A stretch of 64,000 nucleotides of DNA from Streptomyces dangxiongensis (GCF_003675325.1 NZ_CP033073.1:4836001-4900000); one strand, 5' to 3'; counted from the first letter of the stretch, positions 1 to 8,545 are shown. Program-made: numbers and translations. Notes: a model not told the origin generated them from the letters alone.

Positions 1-809
1 AGCGGGGTCCGGCCGAACTCGATCGTCAGCACCTGGCCGAACGCGAAGCTGTAGCCGATGAAGGAGCCGAAGGTGCCGATGTACAGGAACGCCATGATCC
101 AGGTGTGGGCGTCCTTCGCGGCGTCCCTGGCGGCGCCGGTGTCGTTGCGCACCGAGGCCAGGTTGTCCATGAACAGCGCGGCGAGCACGGCGGCCACGAC
201 GATCAGCGGGATGTAGATCCCGAGCAGCACGCGCGGGCCGCCGCTCGCGCCGATGACGGCGAGCGCGACGAGCTGGATGACGGGCACGCCGATGTTGCCG
301 CCGCCGGCGTTCAGCCCCAGCGCCCAGCCCTTCTTCCTGAGCGGGAAGAAGGCGTTGATGTTGGTCATGGAGGAGGCGAAGTTGCCGCCGCCGATGCCGG
401 TCAGCAGGCCCACCAGGAGGAACGTGGTGAAGGACGTGCCCGGTTCCATCACCCAGAACGCGGCGACGGTCGGGACGAGCAGCAGACCGGCCGAGATCAC
501 CGTCCAGTTCCGGCCGCCGAAGACGGCGACGGCGAAGGTGTACGGCACGCGGGCGACCGCGCCGACCAGGGTCACCACCGAGGTCAGCAGGAACTTGTCG
601 GCCGGGGTGAGCCCGTACTCGGGCCCCATGAACAGCACCAGCACCGACCACAGGGTCCACACGGAGAACCCGATGTGCTCGCAGAGCACGGAGAACCACA
701 GGTTGCGGCGGGCGATCCGCTCCCCGGTCGCCGCCCAGAATCCCTCGTCCTCCGGATCCCAGCGCTCGATCCAGCGTCCACTGCGACGGGTTGGGGCTGG
801 GGCTGTCAT
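1..809 (-). CDS. narK: Nitrate/nitrite transporter, NarK type (3' part outside window)
   Basis: The gene reads leftward off the window edge, so only the first 269 codons are present. It starts at ATG 809, with a cytoplasmic tail of about 30 residues that includes RWIERWDPEDEGFW. Repeated hydrophobic segments follow, of the nitrate/nitrite porter branch of the major facilitator superfamily. FLYIGTFGSFIGYSFAFGQ near the left edge is a hallmark stretch of NarK proteins. The family moves nitrate in and nitrite out across the cytoplasmic membrane, serving nitrate respiration or assimilation. No nitrate reductase is visible in the window, so its partner is unknown. The family call is secure; the exact substrate direction is inferred. 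Confidence 0.87.
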   Translation of the reverse strand, partial: MTAPAPTRRSGRWIERWDPEDEGFWAATGERIARRNLWFSVLCEHIGFSVWTLWSVLVLFMGPEYGLTPADKFLLTSVVTLVGAVARVPYTFAVAVFGGRNWTVISAGLLLVPTVAAFWVMEPGTSFTTFLLVGLLTGIGGGNFASSMTNINAFFPLRKKGWALGLNAGGGNIGVPVIQLVALAVIGASGGPRVLLGIYIPLIVVAAVLAALFMDNLASVRNDTGAARDAAKDAHTWIMAFLYIGTFGSFIGYSFAFGQVLTIEFGRTP

Positions 810-1092
810 CGCGCCTCCACGGTGCTCCGGCTGCTCGGTCTGCCGACCACTGACTGAGCCCGAAGGTAGGGAGGCCGGGTTTCCGCCCTGTGGCTGTGGG
901 TGACCGGAAGGGAACGTTGCTCTCACTCGCCCCCCCACCCCCCGGTGAGCCCCGCCCCCCGCGATCCCTGCCTCGTGGCGAGGCACACCGTGCCCGGTCC
1001 CCGCCGTGCCCGGTCCCCGCCCGCCGGTGAGCCCCCCGCCCCGCCCGATTCCCGCCCCGCGGTGAGCCCCCCCGCCCCATCCCCACCCGCCC

Positions 1093-1774
1093 TCAGCCGC
1101 GGAGCACGGCGTCGAGGCCCCGCATGATCTGACCCACACGTCCACCGCCGGCCGGTGCGGCAGGCAGCCGCCCGAGCACCGCGACGACGGCGGCGGGCGC
1201 GACGAGCGCGGCGGGCGCGCCCCGGCCCCACCGGGGCCCGGGCGCCGGCGTAGGCGTCCCGGCCGTCCCCGGCTGCCAGTTCTCCGGCCCCCGGTTCTCC
1301 GGCTCCTAGTTCCCCGGCCGCCGGCTCTCCGACGCCGGCGCCGGCGTCCCGGGAATCCCCGGCTGCCAGTTCCCCGGCCCCCGGTTCCCCGGCCGCCAGT
1401 TCTCCGGCCCGGACGGCGTGTGCCGCCGCGCCGAGTACATGGCGCACCTGGTGAGCGCTTGCCCTGGGGTGCAGAAAGGCGGCGCCGGCCGCGTGGCTCG
1501 CCGCCCGCGCCGCCTCGGCCGCTGCGGGTGAGGTGGCTTCCCGCGCCGCCCGGTACGCCGCCCACGCGCTCTGCCGCAGCGCCGCCGTGCGCCGGCCGCC
1601 CGCCGCGAAGGCGCGGGCCGCTTCGACGGCCTCGCGGGGACGCGGGTCGGCGGGGACGCTCTCCTCGAAGAGCGCCAGGACGCCGAGCGCGCAGTCCGCG
1701 GCCCAGCCCGCGATCTCCCGCAGCTCGTCCGCGCTCAGCTCGATCGTGTCCGGTCCGTTCGGTTCCTTCGGCAT
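1093..1774 (-). pseudogene. Frameshifted Ala-rich immunity-like protein
   Basis: ATG 1774 opens an alanine-rich helical protein (IELSADELREIAGWAADCA at the start, then AASHAAGAAFLHP). It resembles a Streptomyces family often labelled putative immunity protein or mislabelled SbcC-like. After about residue 135 the frame enters GAGELAAG-type repeats and becomes implausibly arginine-rich. The +1 frame gives a natural C-terminus, GRVGQIMRGLDAVLRG, with a stop at 1093-1095. The interval is 682 bases, one more than a multiple of three, so one frameshift lies in or just after the repeats (about 1200-1400). Repeat slippage or a sequencing error are both possible. The family function is not established; the name is by resemblance only. 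Confidence 0.55.
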
Positions 1775-1965
1775 GGCCCGATCCTGCCGCGGTCCGTCCG
1801 GCCGGTGCGAGGCCGGGGTCGCGGGGTGCCGTCGGTGACGGGAACCGGGCGTGGGGGGTTCCGGGGTTCCTCTTGGGCGGGCACTGTGTGAGGAGGGGAC
1901 GGAACGGCCCCCCAGCATGCTCGCGCATGGCTCCGCGCGGTTCCTGCCTAGGCGGTGACTGGCAC

Positions 1966-2559
1966 ATGGCACTCGGTGGCGCCACGGCCCCGTACGAGCT
2001 GCGGTTCGACGCCGGGCGGGTGTGTCTGGACCTTCTCGCCACCACGTATCCGGTCGAACGGCTGGACGGGACGGGGCCGTTGTGCGCGTGGATCGCCGGC
2101 GCGGGGATCGTGCCCGCCGGTACGGTGCTGGACCACGCCGACGCCTCCTGGCCGGCCGGGTTCCGGGAACTGCGCGGGAGCATAGGGACGTTGGTGCGGG
2201 AGCCGCACGCCGGCGGCCGGTCGTCGTACGGGCGGGCGCTGCGGCGGGTGAACGAGGCCGCCGGGGCCGCGGTCCCGGTCGTCCTCGCCGTACGGGGCGA
2301 GGACGGCGGCCTCGTACGGGAACTGGCCGCGCCGCCCGGCCGCGCCGCGCTGCTCGCCGTCGTGGCCCGGGACGCCGTCGAGCTGCTCACCGACCCCGCG
2401 GCGAGAGCCGCCGTGCGCGAGTGCGAGGGGGACAACTGCCCCCTCGTGTACCTCGACACCTCCCGTGGGCGCCGTCGCCGCTGGTGCTCCAGCGAGGTGT
2501 GCGGGAACCGGGAGCGGGTGGCCCGGCACCGGCGGCGGACCGCGCCGACGCGCATCTGA
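1966..2559 (+). CDS. CGNR zinc-finger / ABATE-domain regulator
   Basis: 197 residues. The N-terminal half (YELRFDAGRVCLDLLATTY) is the stress-linked ABATE domain found in actinobacterial proteins. The C-terminus is a CGNR zinc finger with four cysteines: C-x4-C in CEGDNC, then WCSSEVCGNRERVARHRRR, which contains the signature CGNR and a basic tail. Such proteins are presumed DNA-binding transcription regulators; no target is known here. ATG 1966 is chosen because homologous proteins begin shortly before the conserved LRFDAG segment. An in-frame ATG at 1927 would add 13 residues. It is divergent from the broken immunity-like gene and is followed by a hairpin terminator. Confidence 0.8.
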   Translation: MALGGATAPYELRFDAGRVCLDLLATTYPVERLDGTGPLCAWIAGAGIVPAGTVLDHADASWPAGFRELRGSIGTLVREPHAGGRSSYGRALRRVNEAAGAAVPVVLAVRGEDGGLVRELAAPPGRAALLAVVARDAVELLTDPAARAAVRECEGDNCPLVYLDTSRGRRRRWCSSEVCGNRERVARHRRRTAPTRI

Positions 2560-2578
2560 GCGGTCCCGCGCGCCCCGG

Positions 2579-2609
2579 ACCTGGAGTGATTTACGTAACA
2601 CCAGGTTTT
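2579..2609 (+). terminator. Intrinsic terminator after the CGNR gene
   Basis: ACCTGG (2579-2584) pairs with CCAGGT (2601-2606), with an inner GTG/CAC step and the palindrome TTACGTAA (2591-2598) in the loop. TTTTA follows immediately. It is placed 20 bases after the stop codon. Confidence 0.5.
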
Positions 2610-2813
2610 AGTTGCCATGTACACGGGCATCGTCGGGCGGCTTCGGCGATGTGTCTCAAATGTAAAGATCGCAGCGTGGGAATGTGCACCCATGTCCCGC
2701 TCGTCACGTCACTTCGGAGAAATCTGTCACTCCGGTTTGAACACCGGGACGCCCCTGTCCGTACGAGTGGGCGAGCGACCGACTGGGGGAACCCCCGGAC
2801 ACCGGAGGTGGGC

Positions 2814-3392
2814 GTGCGCAAGGATGCGGCCGTGGCCAATGAACGTGGATCGAGGGCCCGACATCGCATGTCCTCACAGCCCTCGGAACCTGACGAGGAG
2901 CTGATGCGTGCCCTGTACCGGGAGCACGCCGGCCCTCTCCTCGCGTATGTCCTGCGACTGGTCGCCGGCGATCGGCAGCGTGCCGAGGACGTCGTGCAGG
3001 AGACGCTCATCCGTGCCTGGAAGAACGCCGGTCAGCTAAATCGGGCGACCGGTTCGGTACGCCCCTGGCTGGTGACGGTCGCGCGCCGCATCGTCATCGA
3101 CGGCCATCGCAGCCGGCAGGCCCGGCCGCAGGAGGTCGATCCGTCGCCGCTGGAGGTCATCCCCGCGGAGGACGAGATCGACAAGGCGCTGTGGCTGATG
3201 ACGTTGTCGGACGCGCTCGACGACCTGACCCCGGCCCACCGGGAGGTGCTCGTCGAGACGTACTTCAAGGGGCGTACGGTCAACGAGGCGGCCGAGACGC
3301 TGGGCATCCCGAGCGGCACGGTCCGCTCCCGGGTGTTCTACGCCCTGCGGTCGATGAAGCTGGCACTGGAGGAGCGGGGGGTGACGGCGTGA
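2814..3392 (+). CDS. sigU: ECF sigma factor, SigU-like
   Basis: An extracytoplasmic-function sigma factor of about 192 residues. Region 2 includes LYREHAGPLLAYVLRLVAGD and AEDVVQETLIRAWKN (core binding and -10 recognition). Region 4 has LTPAHREVLVETYFKGRTVN and GIPSGTVRSRVFYALRSMK (helix-turn-helix for -35). GTG 2814 is chosen because GGAGG sits five bases upstream (2804-2808); ATG 2868 is an alternative giving 174 residues. The stop overlaps the start of the next gene, a membrane anti-sigma factor. Position, partner and the following helicase match S. coelicolor SigU (SCO2954), whose unchecked activity blocks aerial development. The family is certain; the SigU identity rests on remembered synteny. 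Confidence 0.88.
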   Translation: MRKDAAVANERGSRARHRMSSQPSEPDEELMRALYREHAGPLLAYVLRLVAGDRQRAEDVVQETLIRAWKNAGQLNRATGSVRPWLVTVARRIVIDGHRSRQARPQEVDPSPLEVIPAEDEIDKALWLMTLSDALDDLTPAHREVLVETYFKGRTVNEAAETLGIPSGTVRSRVFYALRSMKLALEERGVTA

Positions 3393-4222
3393 TGAGCAAC
3401 GGATACGGGGGAATGCCAGGGTTCGGACCAGGTGGTCCGGGTATGTCTGGCCCCATGAACCCCAGGCAGGGATCTTCGGTGCCGAGCGAGCACGAGACCG
3501 TCGGCGCCTACGCCCTCGGAATTCTCGACGACGCCGAGGCAACCGCTTTCGAGGCCCACCTCGCCGGCTGCGAGTGGTGCGCCCAGCAGCTCGACGAGCT
3601 GGCCGGGATGGAACCGATGCTGGCCGCGCTCGCGGACCTGCCGGGTTCCGGCAGCACGCCCGCGATCGGTGAGTCGCTGTCCGCCCGGCCCAGCCCGCGG
3701 CTGGCGGAGAAGCTGGTGGACGAGGTCGCCGAGCGGCGCGCCCAGAAGCGCCGGCGCAGCTTCTACATGGTCGCGGCGGCGGCCGCGCTGATCATCGCCG
3801 GACCGCTGGCCGCCGTGGCCGTGAACGGCGGCTCGGACGGTGGCCGGCAGGTCACCGCGACGCCCGCCCAGGCGACGTTCGAGACGATGGCCGACAAGAA
3901 GTCGGCCACGGACCCGTCGACCTCGGTCAGCGCGACCGTCGGCATGGCCCGCAAGGACTGGGGCACCCAGGCGGTCCTGGAGCTGAAGAACGTCAAGGGC
4001 CCGCTGAAATGCTCCCTGGTGCTCGTCGCCAAGAACGGGCAGCGCGTGACCATGTCGTCGTGGTCGGTCCCGAACTGGGGGTACGGCATCCCGGGCGCCA
4101 AGACCGAGGAGTCCAAGAAGCCGCTCTACATCGGCGGAGCCGCGGCCTTCCAGCCGAACGAGATCGACCACTTCGAGATCGTGACCTTCGAGGGCAAGAA
4201 GCTCGTCCAGGTCGACGCGTAG
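3392..4222 (+). CDS. rsuA: Membrane anti-sigma factor, RsuA-like
   Basis: 276 residues. ATG 3392 shares its A with the sigma factor stop (TGATG), so translation is coupled. The N-terminal cytoplasmic zinc-binding anti-sigma (ZAS) region carries H56-x3-C60-x2-C63 (HLAGCEWC). A single membrane segment spans about residues 125-144 (FYMVAAAAALIIAGPLAAVA). An extracellular domain of roughly 130 residues follows and probably senses the signal. By family, it holds the sigma factor inactive at the membrane until proteolysis or a conformational change frees it. The equivalent in S. coelicolor is RsuA, required to restrain SigU. The extracytoplasmic domain gives no recognisable ligand. Confidence 0.87.
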   Translation: MSNGYGGMPGFGPGGPGMSGPMNPRQGSSVPSEHETVGAYALGILDDAEATAFEAHLAGCEWCAQQLDELAGMEPMLAALADLPGSGSTPAIGESLSARPSPRLAEKLVDEVAERRAQKRRRSFYMVAAAAALIIAGPLAAVAVNGGSDGGRQVTATPAQATFETMADKKSATDPSTSVSATVGMARKDWGTQAVLELKNVKGPLKCSLVLVAKNGQRVTMSSWSVPNWGYGIPGAKTEESKKPLYIGGAAAFQPNEIDHFEIVTFEGKKLVQVDA

Positions 4223-4358
4223 GACCGCGGCGGGCTCGGCGAGCCCCTCTTTCCGGCGTTCCCGGGTGTTCCGGGGGCGCCGGACCGACGTGCCGTAGCC
4301 CGCGCCCGCCCCCTTCGCGTACGGTTGACGGCTGCCCAGCACGTCAGAAGGGGGCCCG

Positions 4359-6749
4359 GTGGCCGCTCAGGTTCAGCAGTCCGCGGTCGACTCGGTACAG
4401 GACGCACGTGACACCGTCCGTGACCGGGAGATCAGCGTCGAACAGGAACACCTGGACCGGGTGTACCGGCGGCTCGAGGAGAAGATCCACGAGGCCGAGT
4501 TCCTGATGCACGACGCGGCCCAGCGCGGCCAGGTCGGCACGCCCGGCGCGCTGGCCGAGCGCGACGCACAGGTGTTCCGGGCCGGTGTCCACCTCAACCG
4601 GCTCAACAACGAGTTCGAGGACTTCCTCTTCGGCCGGATCGACCTGCTGCCCGGCAAGGACGGCAAGAAGGGGCCCGACGGCGCGTACACCGCCGTGGAG
4701 CCCGCCGAGGGCGCGGTGCGCGACGACGACACCGCCGACATCGCCGAGACCCTGCACATCGGGCGCATCGGTGTGCTGGACGCGGACTACTCCCCGCTGG
4801 TCATCGACTGGCGCGCGCCCGCCGCCGCGCCCTTCTACCGGGCCACCCCCGTGGAGCCGGGACGGGTCGTGCGGCGCCGGGTCATCCGGTCCCGGGGGCG
4901 CCGGGTGCTGGGGGTCGAGGACGACCTCATGCGCCCGGAGCTGACGGCGTACCTGGGCGGTGACGAGCTGCCCGTCATCGGTGACGGCGCCCTCATGGCC
5001 GCCCTCGGCCAGGCCCGTGGCCACACCATGCGGGACATCGTCTCCTCCATCCAGGCCGAGCAGGACCTGGTCATCCGCGCCCCCGCCGCCTCCGTCACCT
5101 ACGTCGAGGGCGGGCCGGGCACCGGGAAGACCGCCGTCGCCCTGCACCGCGCCGCCTACCTGCTCTACCAGGACCGGCGCCGCTACGCGGGCGGCATCCT
5201 GATCGTCTCGCCGACCCCGCTGCTCGTCGCCTACACCGAGGGCGTGCTGCCCTCCCTCGGTGAGGAGGGCCAGGTCGCCGTCCGCGCGATCGGTTCGCTG
5301 GTCGACGGCGCGGAGGCCACGCTGTACGACTCCCCGGCCGTGGCCCGCGCCAAGGGCTCGTACCGGATGCTGAAGGTGCTGCGGAAGGCGGCCCGGGGCG
5401 CCCTGGAGCTGGGATCCGGCGCCCCGGTGGGGCAGCTCGCCCTGGCCGACGACGCCGACGACGCCGACGGCGCCGGGAACGCCGGGGCGCGGCCGGCCGG
5501 CGGTCCGCCCGCTCGTCTCCGGGTGGTCGCCTTCGGGCGCCGGATCGAGCTGGAGGCCGGCGAGCTGGAACGCATCCGCCGTACCGTGCTCAGCGGCACC
5601 GCGCCCGTCAACCTGCTGCGCCCGCGCGCCCGCAGGCTGCTCCTGGACGCCCTGTGGGCGAGATCCGGTGCCGCCGGCCGGCACGCCGACCCCGAACTGG
5701 CCGCCGAACTGCGCTCCTCCTTCGACGAGGACGTCAGCACGGAGGACAGCTTCCTCGGCTTCCTCGACGCCTGGTGGCCCGAACTGACCCCGGGGGCCGT
5801 GCTCGCCGCCATGGCCGACGAGAAGCGGCTCGGGCGCTGGGCCCGGCGGATCCTGAACCCGGGCGAGGTCCGCAAGGTCGCCCGCGCCCTGCGGCGGGAC
5901 GGCCACTCGGTGCACGACATCGCCCTGCTCGACGAGCTGCAGGCGATCCTCGGCGCGCCGGCCCGGCCGCGCAGGAAGCGCGAGCTGGACCCGCTGGACC
6001 AGCTCACCGGCCTGGAGGAGCTGATGCCGGTGCGCGCGGAGACGCAGTGGGAGCGGGCCGAGCGCCTCGCGCAGGAGCGCACCGAGTACGCGCACGTCAT
6101 CGTGGACGAGGCACAGGACCTCACGCCGATGCAGTGGCGCATGGTCGGCCGCCGCGGCCGGCACGCCACCTGGACGGTGGTCGGGGATCCGGCGCAGTCG
6201 TCCTGGTCCGACCCGGACGAGGCGGCCGAGGCCCGCGACGAGGCCCTCGGCGCTCGGCCCCGGCGCCGTTTCCAGCTCACCGTGAACTACCGCAACCCGG
6301 CGGAGATCGCCGAGCTGGCCGCCCGGGTGCTGGCCCTCGCGATGCCGGGTGCCGAGGCGCCGACCGCCGTACGGTCCACCGGCGTCGAACCCCGCTTCAC
6401 CGTCGTGGGGGACTCCCTGGAGCGGACCGTGCGGGCCGAGGCGGAGCGGCTGCTCGGGCTGGTGGACGGCACGGTCGGCGTCGTCGTCGCGATGAACCGG
6501 CGCGAGGAGGCGCGGCGCTGGCTGGCCGGGCTCGGCGACCGGGTGGTGGCGCTGGGCAGCCTGGAGGCCAAGGGCCTGGAGTACGACGCGACGGTGGTCG
6601 TCTCGCCCGCGGAGATCGCCGACGAGTCTCCGGCGGGACTGCGCGTGCTGTACGTGGCGCTGACCCGGGCCACCCAGCAGCTTACGGTGGTGTCGGGGGA
6701 GCGGGACGAGCCCGACGCGGCGGGGGTCCCGGACCTTCTCAGGGACTGA
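4359..6749 (+). CDS. HelD/UvrD-like ATPase acting on RNA polymerase
   Basis: 796 residues, starting at GTG 4359 after a GAAGGGGG ribosome site. A coiled-coil N-terminus (residues 15-50, VEQEHLDRVYRRLEEKI) precedes a superfamily 1 helicase core. Walker A GGPGTGKT lies at 251-258, Walker B-like IVDEAQDLTPMQW near 583, and helicase motif VNYRNPAEIAELA further on. The C-terminal motif ends LRVLYVALTRATQQL. The coiled-coil start and the GVLDADYSPLVIDWRAP segment are typical of HelD proteins, which pry DNA and RNA out of stalled RNA polymerase. Some Streptomyces members (HelR) protect polymerase from rifamycins. No rifamycin-associated element was recognised upstream. It follows the sigU-rsuA pair, so a polymerase-related role fits the context. 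Confidence 0.8.
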   Translation: MAAQVQQSAVDSVQDARDTVRDREISVEQEHLDRVYRRLEEKIHEAEFLMHDAAQRGQVGTPGALAERDAQVFRAGVHLNRLNNEFEDFLFGRIDLLPGKDGKKGPDGAYTAVEPAEGAVRDDDTADIAETLHIGRIGVLDADYSPLVIDWRAPAAAPFYRATPVEPGRVVRRRVIRSRGRRVLGVEDDLMRPELTAYLGGDELPVIGDGALMAALGQARGHTMRDIVSSIQAEQDLVIRAPAASVTYVEGGPGTGKTAVALHRAAYLLYQDRRRYAGGILIVSPTPLLVAYTEGVLPSLGEEGQVAVRAIGSLVDGAEATLYDSPAVARAKGSYRMLKVLRKAARGALELGSGAPVGQLALADDADDADGAGNAGARPAGGPPARLRVVAFGRRIELEAGELERIRRTVLSGTAPVNLLRPRARRLLLDALWARSGAAGRHADPELAAELRSSFDEDVSTEDSFLGFLDAWWPELTPGAVLAAMADEKRLGRWARRILNPGEVRKVARALRRDGHSVHDIALLDELQAILGAPARPRRKRELDPLDQLTGLEELMPVRAETQWERAERLAQERTEYAHVIVDEAQDLTPMQWRMVGRRGRHATWTVVGDPAQSSWSDPDEAAEARDEALGARPRRRFQLTVNYRNPAEIAELAARVLALAMPGAEAPTAVRSTGVEPRFTVVGDSLERTVRAEAERLLGLVDGTVGVVVAMNRREEARRWLAGLGDRVVALGSLEAKGLEYDATVVVSPAEIADESPAGLRVLYVALTRATQQLTVVSGERDEPDAAGVPDLLRD

Positions 6750-6814
6750 GGGAGAGGTTTTCCGGTGAACTCGGCGCAGCAGGAATGGTCCCCGGCATCT
6801 GTTTGTTAGCCTTG

Positions 6815-6953
6815 ACGTGGCACCGGCCCGATCCAAGCCCCCGGGCCCAACCTTCGTCGCTACGAGCGACCACTTGCCGCGAGGCGAGCATGGCGGGTCG
6901 GTGTCATGAACGTGGAGGCCCACGTCACGGAAGTGACGTGGGCCTCTTTCTTT
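6815..6953 (+). ncRNA. Candidate structured small RNA or leader, terminator-ended
   Basis: No reading frame fits this gap, but the strand folds strongly. A 12-bp closing stem pairs 6819-6830 with 6894-6905, with two G-U wobbles. Inside it are a hairpin 6856-6861/6865-6870 (GTCGCT/AGCGAC, 3-nt loop) and another 6873-6878/6883-6888 (CTTGCC/GGCGAG, GCGA tetraloop). A 14-bp terminator with a T-run follows at 6915-6949. A possible -10 TAGCCT at 6807-6812 suggests a start near 6815-6819. A transcript of about 135 nt is inferred. It may be a free-standing sRNA or a terminated leader of the malic enzyme gene. It matches no riboswitch class I recognise. Confidence 0.5.
6915..6949 (+). terminator. Strong intrinsic terminator of the RNA candidate
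   Basis: GAGGCCCACGTCAC (6915-6928) pairs perfectly with GTGACGTGGGCCTC (6933-6946) across the loop GGAA. TTTCTTT follows the stem. It lies about 170 bases before the malic enzyme start and would separate that gene from upstream transcription. Confidence 0.85.
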
Positions 6954-6980
6954 GTCCGGTTGCTTCTCGTATGGTGGAAG

Positions 6981-6997
6981 TCGTTTTCCGAAAACGA
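6981..6997. promoter_or_regulatory. 17-bp perfect palindrome, candidate operator for malic enzyme
   Basis: TCGTTTTC-C-GAAAACGA has perfect 8-bp arms around one central base, and its A/T-rich core stands out in this GC-rich sequence. A possible -10 box TATGGT lies at 6970-6975, so the palindrome would cover the transcription start. This is a classic repressor position. The regulator is unknown. Confidence 0.5.
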
Positions 6998-7121
6998 GCA
7001 GCCGTCGGCCGGTGCCGTGAACACAACGTCCGCAATCCAGGGCGACTACCACGTACTGACCGGTAGGTGCGACGATCGGACGGCACAACTAGCGACACGG
7101 TGAAAGCAGAGGAAGTCGGCC

Positions 7122-8537
7122 ATGGCAACGGCGCCCAGCGTCTCCTACTCGATGACGATCCGGCTGGAGGTGCCCGCGAGCGGAACCGCCGTCTCGCAGC
7201 TCACCAACGTCGTGGAGTCCTCCGGAGGCTCGGTCACCGGCCTCGACGTCACCGCGTCCGGTCACGAGAAGCTCCGTATCGACGTCACCATCGCGGCCAC
7301 CTCCACGGCCCACGCGGAGGAGATCGTCGGGAAGCTGCGCGGCATCGAGGGCGTCACGCTGGGCAAGGTCTCGGACCGTACGTTCCTGATGCACCTCGGC
7401 GGCAAGATCGAGATGGCGTCGAAGCACCCCATCCGCAACCGTGACGACCTGTCCATGATCTACACGCCGGGTGTGGCCCGCGTCTGCATGGCCATCGCCG
7501 AGAACCCCGAGGACGCCCGCCGCCTCACCATCAAGCGCAACTCCGTTGCGGTCGTGACGGACGGCTCCGCCGTGCTCGGCCTCGGCAACATCGGCCCCAA
7601 GGCCGCGCTGCCCGTCATGGAGGGCAAGGCGGCCCTCTTCAAGCGTTTCGCCGGCATCGACGCCTGGCCGATCTGCCTGGACACCCAGGACTCCGACGCG
7701 ATCGTGGCGATCGTCAAGGCGATCGCCCCCGGCTTCGCCGGCATCAACCTCGAGGACATCTCCGCCCCCCGCTGCTTCGAGATCGAGGCCCGGCTGCGTG
7801 AGGCCCTGGACATCCCCGTCTTCCACGACGACCAGCACGGCACCGCCATCGTCGTCCTCGCCGCCCTGACCAACGCCCTGCGCGTCACGGACAAGGCCAT
7901 CGAGAACATCCGGGTGGTCATGTCCGGCGCCGGCGCGGCCGGTACGGCGATCCTCAAGCTGCTGATCGCCGCCGGCGTGAAGAACGCCGTCGTCGCCGAC
8001 ATCCACGGTGTCGTCCACGCGGGCCGCGAGGACCTGGTGGACGCCCCGGCCGACTCGCCGCTGCGCTGGATCGCCGACAACACCAACCCCGAGGGCCTCA
8101 CCGGTACCCTGAAGGAGGCCGTGCACGGCGCCGACGTCTTCATCGGCGTCTCCGCCCCGAACGTCCTGGACGGCGACGACGTGGCCGCCATGGCCGACGG
8201 CGCCATCGTGTTCGCGCTCGCGAACCCGGACCCCGAGGTGGATCCCGCGATCGCCCGCCAGACGGCCGCCGTCGTGGCCACCGGCCGCTCCGACTTCCCC
8301 AACCAGATCAACAACGTGCTGGTCTTCCCGGGCGTCTTCCGCGGCCTGCTGGACGCGCAGTCCCGCACGGTGAACACCGAGATGATGCTGGCCGCCGCGA
8401 AGGCGCTGGCCGACGTGGTCAGCGAGGACGAGCTGAACCCGAACTACATCGTCCCGAGCGTCTTCAACGACAAGGTCGCGGGCGCCGTGGCCGGCGCGGT
8501 CCGCGAGGCCGCCAAGGCGGCCGGCGCGACGGCCTAG
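7122..8537 (+). CDS. Malic enzyme with N-terminal ACT domain
   Basis: 471 residues, ATG 7122. Residues about 8-80 form an ACT-like regulatory domain (SYSMTIRLEVPASGTAVSQL). The malic enzyme catalytic domain (VVTDGSAVLGLGNIGPKAA, GINLEDISAPRCFEIE) and NAD(P)-binding domain (VVMSGAGAAGTAILKLL) follow. It oxidatively decarboxylates malate to pyruvate and CO2, linking the TCA cycle to gluconeogenesis and NAD(P)H supply. The position between the helicase gene and HU matches the S. coelicolor malic enzyme SCO2951. The ACT domain suggests allosteric control, and a palindromic operator candidate lies about 125 bases upstream. Cofactor preference (NAD or NADP) cannot be read from sequence with certainty. 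Confidence 0.92.
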   Translation: MATAPSVSYSMTIRLEVPASGTAVSQLTNVVESSGGSVTGLDVTASGHEKLRIDVTIAATSTAHAEEIVGKLRGIEGVTLGKVSDRTFLMHLGGKIEMASKHPIRNRDDLSMIYTPGVARVCMAIAENPEDARRLTIKRNSVAVVTDGSAVLGLGNIGPKAALPVMEGKAALFKRFAGIDAWPICLDTQDSDAIVAIVKAIAPGFAGINLEDISAPRCFEIEARLREALDIPVFHDDQHGTAIVVLAALTNALRVTDKAIENIRVVMSGAGAAGTAILKLLIAAGVKNAVVADIHGVVHAGREDLVDAPADSPLRWIADNTNPEGLTGTLKEAVHGADVFIGVSAPNVLDGDDVAAMADGAIVFALANPDPEVDPAIARQTAAVVATGRSDFPNQINNVLVFPGVFRGLLDAQSRTVNTEMMLAAAKALADVVSEDELNPNYIVPSVFNDKVAGAVAGAVREAAKAAGATA

Positions 8538-8545
8538 ACACGGCG

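Noticed and set aside
923..1240. Arginine-rich C-terminus of the immunity-like frame
   Set aside because: Produced by reading past a frameshift; the natural end lies in the +1 frame at 1093.
1927..1965. Upstream ATG 1927 as start of the CGNR gene
   Set aside because: It adds residues not resembling the family; ATG 1966 fits better, although no strong ribosome site decides it.
6815..6953. A known riboswitch class such as cobalamin or cyclic di-AMP
   Set aside because: The stem layout and loops match none that I can recall, so it is left as an unassigned RNA.
4344..7088. A 914-codon open frame antisense to the HelD-like gene
   Set aside because: It is a GC-bias shadow with low-complexity content and no domain; the plus strand carries a clear helicase.
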